A stretch of DNA of 64,000 bases from Mesocentrotus franciscanus (taxonomy: Eukaryota; Echinodermata; Echinoidea; Camarodonta; Strongylocentrotidae). The stretch lies in contig CP137682.1 of NCBI GenBank assembly GCA_037976565.1, forward strand, positions 27,553,714 through 27,617,713. The letters are read 5' to 3'. A program made the position numbers and the translations under genes. The notes below the pieces were generated by a model. It saw only the letters and a program-made list of their open reading frames with translations, was not told where the DNA came from and searched no databases. Numbering within the stretch: position 1 is the stretch's first letter; every line of letters begins with the position of its first letter. Positions 24,484-37,200 of the stretch are shown in pieces.

Positions 24484-26460
24484 TGAAAACGTAGTATAAC
24501 ATGATATGAAAATGCATGCTTTGTAGAATTAATGACAAGAAACATAATGCAAAACGTATAATGGAAAAGATCGAGTAATCCACTAAAAAGCAAAGCTTGT
24601 AAAACGTGAAACAATCGATGAAACAAGCTATACAATTTACAATTTTGAATTGAGAACAAACAATCTTAATCGGTATAATTATGAACAATTATATTCTGGA
24701 ATCTATAAACTTGGATGTTACTATACTCACTCACGCATCACATGTACAGACACTCATCAAAGATACAGGCGCACGCACTCACACACACACACACACACAC
24801 ACACAACACACACGCACACTATAAACACACACACACACATGCATGCACGTACACGATGAAGCATATAAATTAAAATACAAGTTCCTAAACACAACGTCTT
24901 TAAATTGCCAAGGAAGACTCAACACAGTACAAGGAGGTACGTGAACCAGAAAGAAACAGAGACAAAATGCTACCAAGGAAGGAGACTAGACGAAGACTTT
25001 ACAGAACAATAGTAGTGAAGAACAAGAAGAGATAGAAGAAGATAGAGAGTAACAAATTAACAGGGGTCTGTATAGAGGACATGAATGCCACGCTATCAAA
25101 GGTCAATTAAAAAAATTTAAAAATATCAACATCATGAAAATAGGACGGAACAGAGATAAATAAATCTACCATATTTATTTTCATATTCTAAGATCTAGAC
25201 AATTTCTTTAATGAATCAAAAGTAAAATCAACTTGATCATATTGCTAGCTAGGTACAGAACTTATCTTTGCCTATATAGCCCTCTTGCTTCTCGGTCACC
25301 CCTCCTCTTTTTCTCTCTTCTCTTCCTCTCTCTCTCTCTCTCTCCCACTCTCTCTCTCTCTTTCTCCCCCTCTCTTTCTATTTTCATTTCCCCTCCCACG
25401 TTTTACCCCATCTCATATACAAAACGACTTTCATCATAACTTGATATTCTGGACCAGTATGTTACAGAATGTCTCCCTCATGTGGCAAGGAATTCCGGAT
25501 CAATCAGATAGAGAATAAATGTGTGGAACCTTTATCAGCAACAAAATATAAACATACTTGTAATAATAATTATTATAAAAAAGATGGACAAAAAAGAACT
25601 TGGAAAGATGCAAGAATATACCCAGATAGAACAAAATTGTAAGGAAACTATCCATATTGCATATACACTTTTATTTATCATTTGTTCAAAATTGTACACA
25701 GACATACATTATATAAAGAATATATAAATTACAAGTATCACTTTGATGTGACTACAACAATACATTCTTGCACAGCATGATTTTTTTTTAATCCAAACTT
25801 TATAAAAAAAATTCTTGTATTCAATTCACTTTTATATTCTACTAACAACTACAAAAAAAAATCAAAGGAAGTCAACTAAAACTAAAGAAAAAGCAATTTT
25901 AAATATGTGGAATGTCGCAATTGATCTTTATCTCATTATCAATCATATGGAAGACATTTATAATCATTAATATTTGATAAAGATTACATCCACACATGAT
26001 AATAAGGGGATAAACGAAGCATTTGTTGCCAGATAAGGAAAAAATCAACCTCTTATTGAACAAATCCATATTAAATGATATTTCTTAACTCAATCCATAA
26101 TAACATATATAATAATAACAGAAAACTTTAAAAAGTCATAATATTCATTAGAACTTATTGATATACATCACGCACCATCTATCCATGAATACTGTATATG
26201 TATATATTCTTACTTTTTGAGATAAAAACAGTAGAATATTGCTTTTTCAGACACATTCAGCAAATACTCACAATATGTATCATAAAATAAAATCTGACTC
26301 TTCACTGCACACATATTGATGAGTTGACAAACAAGTATTTCCAGCATTTCATCTACATTATTGCTGAAATTTGACCCAAATTGCATGTTATTCCACGAGT
26401 CACACACAAATAAGGCTGGCTGGAATGATGAAACGATCATATACCTGTGAACTAGCAAGT

Positions 26461-26650
26461 TAATCAAGGCAGTGAGTCGACTAGTCCATGATCTGGACTA
26501 ATCAAGGCAGTGAGTCGACTAGTTCAGGATCTGGACTAATCAAGGCAGTGAGTTGACTAGTCCATGATCTGGACTAATCAAGGCAGTGAGTTGACTAGTC
26601 CAGGATCTGGACTAATCAAGGCAGTAAGTTGACTAGTCCAAGATCTGGAC
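26461..26650. repeat. 38-bp minisatellite, unit 2 (5 copies)
   Basis: Five uninterrupted copies start at 26461, 26499, 26537, 26575 and 26613. They differ at a few positions (GTCGACTAG or GTTGACTAG; CATGATC, CAGGATC or CAAGATC). Confidence 0.9.
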
Positions 26651-28669
26651 GGTGTTATTTCCATCTCCCAAAAGAGAAAAATATAGCCTACATGTGTATT
26701 CCTTTGGAGAGTGTTTAACCCATATCACATTTGATTTTTTTTTACAACATTTTTTGGTATTGTTAAAGAAGGCATTCCGGTATTTCAAGTATTTCAAGTA
26801 GTTGATCGATGTCTCTAAATATTTCATCTCGATAAATTTGATTTCCAGCAGAACAGTTGTTACTGTTTCTGACCACCAACCCCTCCCCCCCCCCAAAAAA
26901 AAAAGTTTTATGCCAAGGAGAGCCCTACATCTATACATCCAGATCCAGATCCAGATCCAGAACCAGATCCAGATGAATAAACAACGGATTAAAGGCATGT
27001 TCAGATATGGTGCAGTATTAAAACCCGCAGTGTTTTTGTAAAAACATGTTTGAATGCATCTGCGCAACAAAGGACTTGCTGTGTTATAGGATACAGAAAT
27101 GAGATGCATATTACACCTTCGTCACCATAAACCAGTGAGGTTTTGCTGCGTCATGTCTCAACAAGCCTTCACATATTTAAATATTTATCCCTACATCAAG
27201 TATTTGTAAAATATGGATCAGCTGATTATCATTTTAGTCGCACAGAAAATAGAAACAGGCACAAAGGTATTCTTGAGTCAAGCTTCAAAAATTGAAACCA
27301 AGTAAAAAAGTACAACCGTATTGCATTTTTTTGTTTCGTAATGATTGGTGTGCATGAAATGATGACATGCCAACAAATTAAAAAAACAATCCTAAAGGTC
27401 ACATACAGTTTTGGTAAACCTTCAAAAAAAAATTAGTCAAATTTCTTTGATTTTAGATGAAAAATAGGAAGATACTAGTAATACTGGGACATTGCGAGTC
27501 TCTTCCTCCTTAAGTGAAATCTTAAACTGACGAGAGGTTGAAAATGATTTAATTACAATCCTGAGATTTAAATTTTAACAATGGTAACCTGCACTACAAA
27601 GGTGTAAAAACTGAAAAATGTGTGTATACCCTAAAGTCTACATGCATGTTGTCTCTAAGCGAAGCACTGGAATAAATGTAACAGGAGCCACCTGGGTGAA
27701 AGGGTTCTAACATAGGGGGTGAAAGGGTTCTAACATAGGGGGGTGTTTAGCTGTTATCTAGCATTCGTTGCAGATATTTACACTGCAATCCACCGGAAAT
27801 CATAAATAGAATATCAAATGATCTTGACCATAAATCATTTGATATAAGAAGAGGGACATGAGACTACAACGTTCAACACGTTTCTTTCCAATTTCCTTTT
27901 TGTTACCAAAACTGTACATGAGCTGAAATCTTCACATGTATCATCTTAAAAATGTCATACCTACATGTACACAATTACAAGACCATGATATCCGATAATA
28001 CTAGCTGACTTTGGTCCAATCTTATTTCAACTTCTATCAAATAGTGATATTGAATTCCCTGTTTGACAGCTGTCCATATAAGCAAAGTAAATATTCATTT
28101 TGCATATCAACTGTCTACTGATGATAAGTAGGCCTGCTAAATTTGCAATTTAACAATTATTTGACAAAATCAAAGCAAGAAATTTATTAATGATATATCA
28201 AATATGTAGAGCCTCTGGTGTGTCATAATTGTAAGAAAGAGAAGTTGTGGAGATTTAGAGATCACCCGGTATAAGAACTTAATGTTTGCAAACAAGAAAT
28301 TGCATCAAGGCTCTGAATGGATTTCATGATATATGCACGATCTAAAAACAGAAAATTATTCTCAAGCATTTATTTGTAGTACTGCTTTAGACATTTAACT
28401 GGAGAGTTGTTTGTTAATTTGACAAAACCATATTTGAAGCTGGATTTGCTTACTTTCATGACAGTCTTAGCCTTTAACATACACCTGTAATATAGTGTAC
28501 ATTGTAGACTGTTAAGCATCATTTTAATTTCATATAAAATTGTTTGAGTTTTATATCCCCTCTGTCATAACATAACAAATCTGAATAACTAATTCTCTGA
28601 AAAATTCAACTAAGAAAACTAATTATTTGGTCCCAAACACATAAACTTGCAATAACAGAACCTAACTCA

Positions 28670-29164
28670 TTAAAGGTAATACAAAGTTTTGGTATGGGGT
28701 CATGAATTTGGTTCAAATGAACATATTGGAAGCATATGCGATCCTACAATATTCAATGATCGTTGTCGCGGTTGAAATCGAGCCTAAAGTGATGAAATTG
28801 TGAATAATAAACTCTTTATGTTGTATAGCTCCCTGTCAAGATTGATATTACGTTAGCTTCAAAACAATGTTTCTTGACTAAAATCAACCGATTTTCTATT
28901 CCCGTTTGGAAATTATATATCAGAACTGCATATTCCGAGATTTTCATGGTCGCAGGTACCAATGTACGACCGTAGGCGCTATTTGAAATTTATCGGGAGC
29001 ACCGATAAATTTGATATTTAATTTCTCGAAATCTTTAGCGTTTTAGAGCCCAATTTTTTTCAAAGTTGCTTATTCTAACACTAGGTTTCTCAATAGTAGT
29101 GCAAATTTTAAATTTCATAATCCTATCCTGTTGAAATATTACCAAAACTTTGTATTACCTTTAA
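28670..29164. mobile_element. TTAA-flanked MITE, unit 2 copy
   Basis: Between TTAA at 28670-28673 and 29161-29164 lies a 487-bp element with ends AGGTAATACAAAGTTTTGG and CCAAAACTTTGTATTACCT, perfectly inverted. Unit 1 has a single TTAA here (near 9140). TTAA would suit piggyBac; a TA duplication fits equally well. Confidence 0.8.
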
Positions 29165-29500
29165 GTATGACTTGTATTTAATAAATATAACACAGCATCA
29201 TATAGATGTACTTTGTACGATTTGAAAAGGTGATTTCTGTAGTATTTGTACAATAAGTATAGTTCATTAAATATAGTGATAAAGATATGAATTCCCAACA
29301 TTTTAGCAAGGCAATATTTACAGGCAATGCAGCTAATACAATCCAAGGTAGAGAAAGCACATTTTGGCAAAAAGTAAATTAAACGAAGTGAATAAGAGAA
29401 TAAGTACTAATCACCGATCCATTAAGTATCTAGGATGGATTAGAAAGAATACTTTGTATTACAATACATGCACAGTTAACAAGTACCTTTTTGTCATTTT

Positions 29501-29906
29501 TTAAAGATAAAGACCAGTTCTGGTCATGCGATTGCATTGTGAAAGAAACGTTGTGGAATCGATTAGAAATGGTTGATCATCTAGCATATAAGTATTGGTG
29601 TGTACTGCAAGGTTCTGGAATCATCAAAATGATAAGAAAATTGGCCCAGTCTTGGTAAAGTTACAAGCACTGTACACAGAAAGATGTATATGGGACTACG
29701 CGACCACGTGCGCGATATCTATTTGGTCCCAATAGATATAATAATTTACCAAATATATCAATTAATAGGCGGTTTCCCGACTTTCCCGGCAAAATTTGTA
29801 TCATTACGTATTAGTCAAAACATATTCTTTCACATGATTGGTAATGAGAGCTTCCGTTTCATTTTTTTGAGAGAGGGGCGTTTCCAAAACTGGTCTTTAC
29901 CTTTAA
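29501..29906. mobile_element. TTAA-flanked MITE, unit 2 only
   Basis: Ends AGATAAAGACCAGTTCTGG and CCAAAACTGGTCTTTACCT are inverted and flanked by TTAA. Unit 3 has one TTAA at the empty site (near 56475). Confidence 0.75.
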
Positions 29907-30463
29907 GTATCTGAAAAATTGATTTGTCCTGATTTATGTTTCTTGAGGTTGCGACATATTAAAGCTTACATCGAAAAGTATTCAACAAAGGTCGTAATTC
30001 AACCAATCCACCTTTCATTTTTAGCTACAAAAAACATCAAATTTACAAGGGGTATGAATAGTTCAGTTGTTAACTATATCTCATACTGTGTAAACATACA
30101 ATACAATTTTTTCAGCAAACATGTTTCAGAAATAGAATTCATCTGTCTTCCTATAAAAAATTGTTTTGATATGTGCATTATACAAAGAACATACTATTTT
30201 CTTAAAAAGTTAATTCACGACTAATGAGCTATCAATAATTTCTGATCTCTAAAATATACATTGAAGACAAATATTCAATTTCTTCTATTAAATGCATTTA
30301 ATTTATATTAAATCTAAAATTTGAATTTACAGTAAGATAGATTGATACATGTGCATACAGGCAAGAATTCAGAAAATATTGGCAAAAATACTTTGAAAAT
30401 ATTTCATGGAGTTTTAACATAGAATTCTAATATATTTTGTTTATTGACCTATAATTCATTGGT

Positions 30464-30469
30464 TTTATT
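30464..30469 (-). terminator. Polyadenylation hexamer AATAAA, gene 2
   Basis: AATAAA on the minus strand, about 380 bases past the proposed stop of gene 2. The position is conserved in the other units. Confidence 0.45.
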
Positions 30470-30849
30470 GAATCATTTACAAACAGAAAACTTTGATCAG
30501 GATCAGTTTGCACATTTCCCTTATAAAAAGGCCAAATAATTTTTGCACATGCACAAATACAACATATATTTCTTTTAACAATCTGTTACAATTCCACACC
30601 ATACACACAGACTTCTTCAAAGTATAAAGATACTTTAATATGAAGAAGATATTTTTTTTAACCAAGAACATGGATTAAAATCATAGCTCAAGGAAGAGCG
30701 AACAGCATGAATTCAGTATTCAAGCTCTTTCTTACCGGTATTCACGTTACCTCTTTTGAGCCACCAATTTTAATCTAAACTCCCACCACTTCAACTGCAT
30801 TCAAAGGATCATGCTCATTAGGCTCATTAGGTTCATCAGGCTCATCAGG

Positions 30850-30898
30850 CTAATCAGGCCCATTAGGCCCATCCGGCTCATCAGCTCCATTTTTATCC
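30850..30898 (-). CDS. Gene 2 exon 8: terminal acidic exon
   Basis: Strong acceptor TTTCTTTCTCTGCGCAG before GGATAAAAATGG. After one phase base the frame is DKNGADEPDGPNGPD, then TAG (30852-30850). Past the stop the same frame continues with 9-nt repeats (PDEPDEPNEPNEHDP) to another TAG at 30775-30777, so the first TAG looks like a GAG-to-TAG change within the repeat. Confidence 0.6.
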
Positions 30899-33392
30899 CT
30901 GCGCAGAGAAAGAAAAAAATAATTCCCATCTTAATAGTTCCCATCTTAATAATTCCCATCTTATTCTTACAGAATAATGGGCAAATATTTTGAAGGAAGC
31001 CTCAACAACAACAAAACAACAACAGGGAGGTATTGTAGTAGAGTGGTTAATCACTTGACTGGAAATAGGTCATGGATTTGACCCCCAACCCCCAACCCCC
31101 AACACCTCCAAGGAACCCAATTCCATCTTGGATTACGTGTTAGCCCTAAAACTGGGTTTTATATTATCCTTTATTTTCTTGATACTCCTTATCTGTTTGC
31201 CTACAATTATAAAATGCCAGGCAAAATATTTGGGGGGTCGAATTTATATATTCTAGCCTCACACAAATTATTATTTCAGGTGATCGGTACATTTTAAAAT
31301 TAAAGATGCACAAATTCATGAACGATCATTTCAATTTTGTTTTAAAATGTCAAGTACCTACCCTTAATAACAGTCATTTCATGGGGAATTATAAAAAGCT
31401 GACATTCTCTTACCCAATATTATTAAAATACTGGACTTGACCAGGTGGAGCCGCAGGTTGACCTCCAGGTGGAGTTGCAGGTCGACCTCTAGGTGCAGGT
31501 TGACCTCCAGTAGAAGTTGCAGGTTGACCTCCAGCTGCAGGTCGACCTCCAGGAGGAGTTGCAGGTTGACCTCCAGGTGGAGCCGCAGGTTGACCTCCAG
31601 GTGGAGTTGCAGGTCGACTTCCAGGAGGAGTTGCAGGTTGACCTCCAGGTGGAGTTGGAGGTTGATCTCGAGATTGATTTGCAGGTTGATATCTAGGTGG
31701 CTTTCCAGCACATCGAGGCCTACGTATTTTTTCTGTAGAATTATGCCAATGTACAGCACATCCAAGAAAAAAAAATGAGCTGCATAAACAAACTTCCTTG
31801 CTTTGATTGAAATAGAAGGAATATACGCTTTCAAATTATAAATTGATAACATTAATAAATACATGCTTCACTTTAAAGCAACAATGCATGGAAGTGTCAT
31901 GTTAAACAAAATTGTGCTTCTTTGTAATAAAATTATGATAAATAAAGGATAGTGGAGATATTGTGAATGGTGGGGGTAAAAGTGGCATATTTTGTACTAA
32001 AATGGGTCTATGATTGTTATGGACAGTGATTTTTGCATTTTTGAAAAAATAGCCATCAATTTTTTCAACACCATATTTTCAAGGTAACCCAACTAGAAAT
32101 TGAGCAGTGAGGTCCTCTTTACTGAACAACCTTTTACAACATTCCATGTCTCAAAACCTGCTTTGTCCCCCAGCCTGGGTATAGTGAATTAGGAAGTTAA
32201 AGTGTCATGAATGTGTCCCTTATTATAAACATACATTCATGTTGTAGTTCTAAAATTCACAACACATCATTTTTGGGCATATCATAATTATGAATGAAAA
32301 CAAAATTGAATAAATCTCTGAACCTGCAAACATTCATTGCTTTCCAAAATTGCCCTTCACGAGCACTAGCAGCTATGCTTCAAGAGTACATGTATTGACT
32401 ACTAAGAAAGAAAGAAATGTTATCTATCAGAGATCATAATTCTTTATTTGCAATGCCATGTTTGCAAAGTCATTTCAACTAAGAAAGAAAGAAATGTTAT
32501 CTATCAGAGATCATAATTCTTTATTTGCAATGCCATGTTTGCAAAGTCATTTCAACTGATTGGATTGCTCTGATTTGTGCAAAGTAATACGCAAAGTACA
32601 ACGTACATCTACAAGTACATGTACCCAACTTGGGCAGCACTCGATTAAAAAGACCATAACCAATATGACTTTGAAATTGATTTCATAATGAAGAGCAGCT
32701 TATTTTCTGTCCGATGATACCCTATTCATAATATTTCTGCCACGGATGAATGAGCACCAGGGCCTTTAAAAAGAGTTGTCAAAATCGCCTTGTACCAAGT
32801 TCAGGCATAAGAACGAATGTGGGTCAGGCATTTGATCCACGTTCAAAGCTAGCGCTTCAGCCCAAACTTGGTACAAGAGGATTTTAATAATACTTTTGAA
32901 AAGCCTGCTGTTCAGTCATCCGTGGCAGCACAATAATGAAAATTGTATCATTATACAGGGTATTTATTCCTATTAACAATGAAATATGATACAAGGTCAC
33001 ATACCTTATGACTTTTTAATAAGAAGCTACCAAATTTGGGTACACTTTTTTATACACACTGTATAGGCCTATAATTATATCACAGGTGCTTTGGTAAACA
33101 CTACCCAAAGGAAAGACTTGTTTTATCTAATTAATGGTTTCATTGTATTCATTCAGTTTAACCCTTTCAGGGCTGAAGACAAAGATTGAAATCATATACT
33201 TTAAATATATATATTTTTTTTTTGGGGGGGGGACAAGGAAAACATTGTCTTTCTCCTTGGAATCGAATACACATTCATCCTCACTGTCATTATGAAGTTT
33301 GATATGAAGGGTCAATCTTTACACTAATATAAAGAATGAGAAAATCAAATACTACTACACGTGTACTACTACCACACTACTACTACTAGGGC

Positions 33393-33431
<39 letters not shown>

Positions 33432-34218
33432 TTACTACTGCTACTACTACTACTTCTACTACTACTACTACTACTACTACTATTACTACTATTACTACTA
33501 ATTATGATTAATGGATTTATACAGCACATTTTCCAGAGGATACTAGGAGTATCTCTTAGACAAATTAAGAATTGTAGTGGTATGTTTTCAGATGTTTTTT
33601 GAAGAAGTCAAGTTAAGAACAGAAACTATTTTTCAGAAATGCTGGGAGTTTTTGTTCCATAGGTATGATTAAAAAGTCTGCTTCACAAATATAATCTATG
33701 ATAAGTATTTGCAAACTCAGTAGGGGTGAAAGATAATGGTATCTATAGTCTGCACATGTATCTTGCAGCTATGCATCAGGTTTTGATATAATCGACTATA
33801 AAGGTGATGATGGGAAATGGCAAGACTTGTCAACAGCAGTAGTAAACCATGTTCTTATCTTCTGAAATGTTTATTCAATATGCTTTGCACAGGTGCAAAC
33901 AGAGATGAGAAGTCAGTCTACTTATGATAGTGGATCGACGAACAAATTTGAAAAATTAATATTCACATGGATATGATCACACTTTGTGCCATCCAATCCT
34001 TTATTGCTTATAGGCAGTTGGGTGTTTACAGGTGTTAACACGACTTACCTGCTACGATACTTGCAACCTCTTTACAGGTTCTATTATTTCCACCGTCAAG
34101 TTGATCTAAATAGAAATTATGAAAACAGAACTGCATCTTTATCAAAAACATGTATTCATGGATGTATTCATACATGCAGTACCATATTTACACATTATAG
34201 GTTTTCAGTTAAATGTAG

Positions 34219-34265
<47 letters not shown>

Positions 34266-37200
34266 CAATCAAATAACCAAGTTCAGAGCTCATAGCAAAT
34301 TCTCTGAAAGAGTTATTATAAATATGACTACAAGAATCACACAGTGCTTATGGGCTGAGCTGATTGAAAACTGGCATCATACCGGACCGGTATACCTTTT
34401 TACAGTGCCTGAATTTGGGTGACACAGATAAATCATCAGATAAATTCGCAATGTACGTATCAAAATAGCGGTGATTATTTGTCCTAACACTTTCACTGCA
34501 CATACATGAAGATGTGTTCTCTTGCATCTACATCTTAAAACATATTGATAAACAATTATCTACTGTCACAACCATGTTGAAGTGTTGACTACATATACCC
34601 CGGTACTACCAGTCCCTTTAAATTTATTCACTACCGGGTAGTGAATAAATTTAAAGGGACTGAATACATATTTAGGTAAAGGTACATATGTATTAAACAC
34701 CCTCTTTGAGTCATGTTTATGTTGAATTGTCCATGTTCATCCTTTTCGGTGGCAGCGGTGGGATGCATAACATGATAGACAGCCTTTTAATCACAATAGA
34801 TATTGTATTACATAACCATTTAATGAGTAATGGCTGAGTACAAGACACACAGACAAAAATGGGTGGACATGCATTAATTCTACCATGTCTAAAGAGGGCA
34901 GCAAACACAATGGGGCATAGAGTATTGGAAGAGATAGTTGTGACGCACCCACGTGTGCATGCCCAAAAGGATTTCATGTAGGTCCAAAGTCATGTGTAGT
35001 ATCCTCCCCACTTACAATCTCTACGGGAACTGGGAAGGAACCATTTCGATGTTCCAGTAATGAACAAGTTTATGAGTAACTTCCAATGATGTAAATATCC
35101 TTTCTCTACTAGCTATGCAATGGTCAAACATTTACATGTATATCAAAGACATGGATGGTTTTAATAATTCGAAAACAAATATCAGTTGCCTACTTACCAT
35201 TAGGCCTATAACCTGTAGGAATGGGAACAAAAACAAAAACAGGAATTAGAATCATATAAGAGATATTGCCTGCTGAGAGCCATAAAGGAAAAGATTAAGT
35301 GCATTTTTTGACTCTCACCAGATGATCGTACTGAAAAATATTGTAATGATAATCTGGAATAATAATAGTGCTTAATACGAAATACAGTCTCTTTATTATT
35401 GCACTGTCATCAGATTCACTCATGCATAATATGCACTACCTCCACTTCCTGGGGAGTATTTATATTATATGATCACTGTGAGGGCATATGGCAATTACTA
35501 ACACAAAGGCTTTCGTCATCCTACCAGGTCCCCATTTCCCTCCTGGGTATGGAGTGGCAAATGTAGATTTAATGCCTTAGACATTAGTGCCGTGTCGAGG
35601 AATCAAACCCATGACTTTTGTATTTCAAGTCAAGTGCTTAAACCATTTGATTACGACACCTCTATCCTTGTAAACATGTAAATGAGGGGAAGAGGGGGAA
35701 GAGGAGGGGTGAGGAGGGGGGAGCAACCAGTCTTGTTTGGTGAATGAAACGAAAATGAACAAGGACAATAAGGGTGTGAGAGAGGGGTCCTGTCATCTTC
35801 TTTTCTAGTCCTCCCCCATTTTTTCTCTTTACTGTTCTTTTTTGGGGGAGGGGGCACACATGTTCCCCTTGTAGCTACACCACTGTGCTCATGTACATGT
35901 AGATGTTGCCCCATGATCTTTATCACACGTAATCCATTTACACTTAGCCATACCCTGTGGGGATGACATTAACTCAAACAGTAAAAAGTTCATGTGCAGT
36001 CAAGTGAAAAATACAAGAGCATTCGCACTGTTACACTAAAAGAAATCAAGCAACTAGTGCTCAGGACCTGTGAACAATATTTCTTAATCAGGTGCAGTTA
36101 CATACAATATTCCATGACTTGCATTTATCCCTGTAATATTAGATATCTAAAGATGAATCTCTACATCTACATGAAAGTATAAGAAAGAGCATGTAAGGTT
36201 GTACATGTATTTATGAATTCTGTGAATTTCCAGCAATTCTTCATCATTTGTTGACATTTCTTGTTGATGTCATAGAGGTGGTAGGAATAGTTCATTCACT
36301 TGATTTGCAACTAAATGATTGGGGATTCAAATCTCAGCCCGGCTCTAACGTCATTTGGCAAGACGTTAATCTACATTTGCCACTCTTCACCTAGGTGTAT
36401 ACGGGCATCTGATATGCTTGAATGCTAGTTACTATAATGGCAGCTCAGCTATAAACAGGAGGATGTTGAAGGGACATGAGCGTCACAGCAGGATACGGGT
36501 GCTATACAGTATAAGAAGCCATTATTACTTTTTTATGGTCTACGCAAACATCCACATTCTTTTGAAATCCAATTTAAATACCAGAACTTCAGCTAAGCTG
36601 AAAGTGTACCAATCACCTAAAGATAATTTGTGTAGATAGAATATATAAAATCAATCTAACAACAACAAAAATCCTGGCATTAAGGACCAGTGAATAGATA
36701 TGGAGATAATAAAGAATAACATTGAAACAAGCGAACGGAATCCAAGTCAGACTTCGGTTCCATGCGGGCCATATTCCATGCAAGCGCACATGGATGCATC
36801 GTCTTGTGTTAATTGAGAGTGACATGTTACCTCTATGAAGACAAAGAAAACAGAAATATGTTTTGGTGCTTGGTATACTTTAAAAAGGAAGTCCAGCCTG
36901 ATAGTTACATGCAGCTGGTATCAAAAGCAAAAAAACAAACAAGAGAAACAAATTAGTGAAAGTTTGAGCCATATACGATTAAAAGTAGGAGCGTTATAAC
37001 TTTTTAAAGTTGTCATCGGTGAAACACAAACTGACAACACTGTTTTGGTACAGAGCACAATGGGAGGGGAGCTCGCAAGATACGTCACAGAGTTTCAATT
37101 TGTGTTTGATCGCAATTTAAAATATCATAACTTTCTTATTTTGAATCAGAATTCGCTCAAGCTTTCACTGACCTGTTCCTCTGACCTGTTCCTCTCATGT

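Larger units (their letters stand above)
24484..30463. other. Gene 2 3' flank, no supported gene
   Basis: Copy of 3.9-9.98 kb. It holds a CA repeat (24780-24842), a CT tract (25310-25380), the five-copy minisatellite, a CCAGAT repeat near 26938 and two TTAA-flanked MITEs. No coding exon is recognised. Confidence 0.6.

Noticed and set aside
26461..26650. CRISPR-like regular repeats
   Set aside because: The 38-bp units are contiguous with no spacers, in a eukaryotic intergenic region. It is a minisatellite.
36613..36825. 70-codon minus-strand open frame near gene 2
   Set aside because: No domain and no splice sites in phase with the gene model; it borders a SINE and a MITE.
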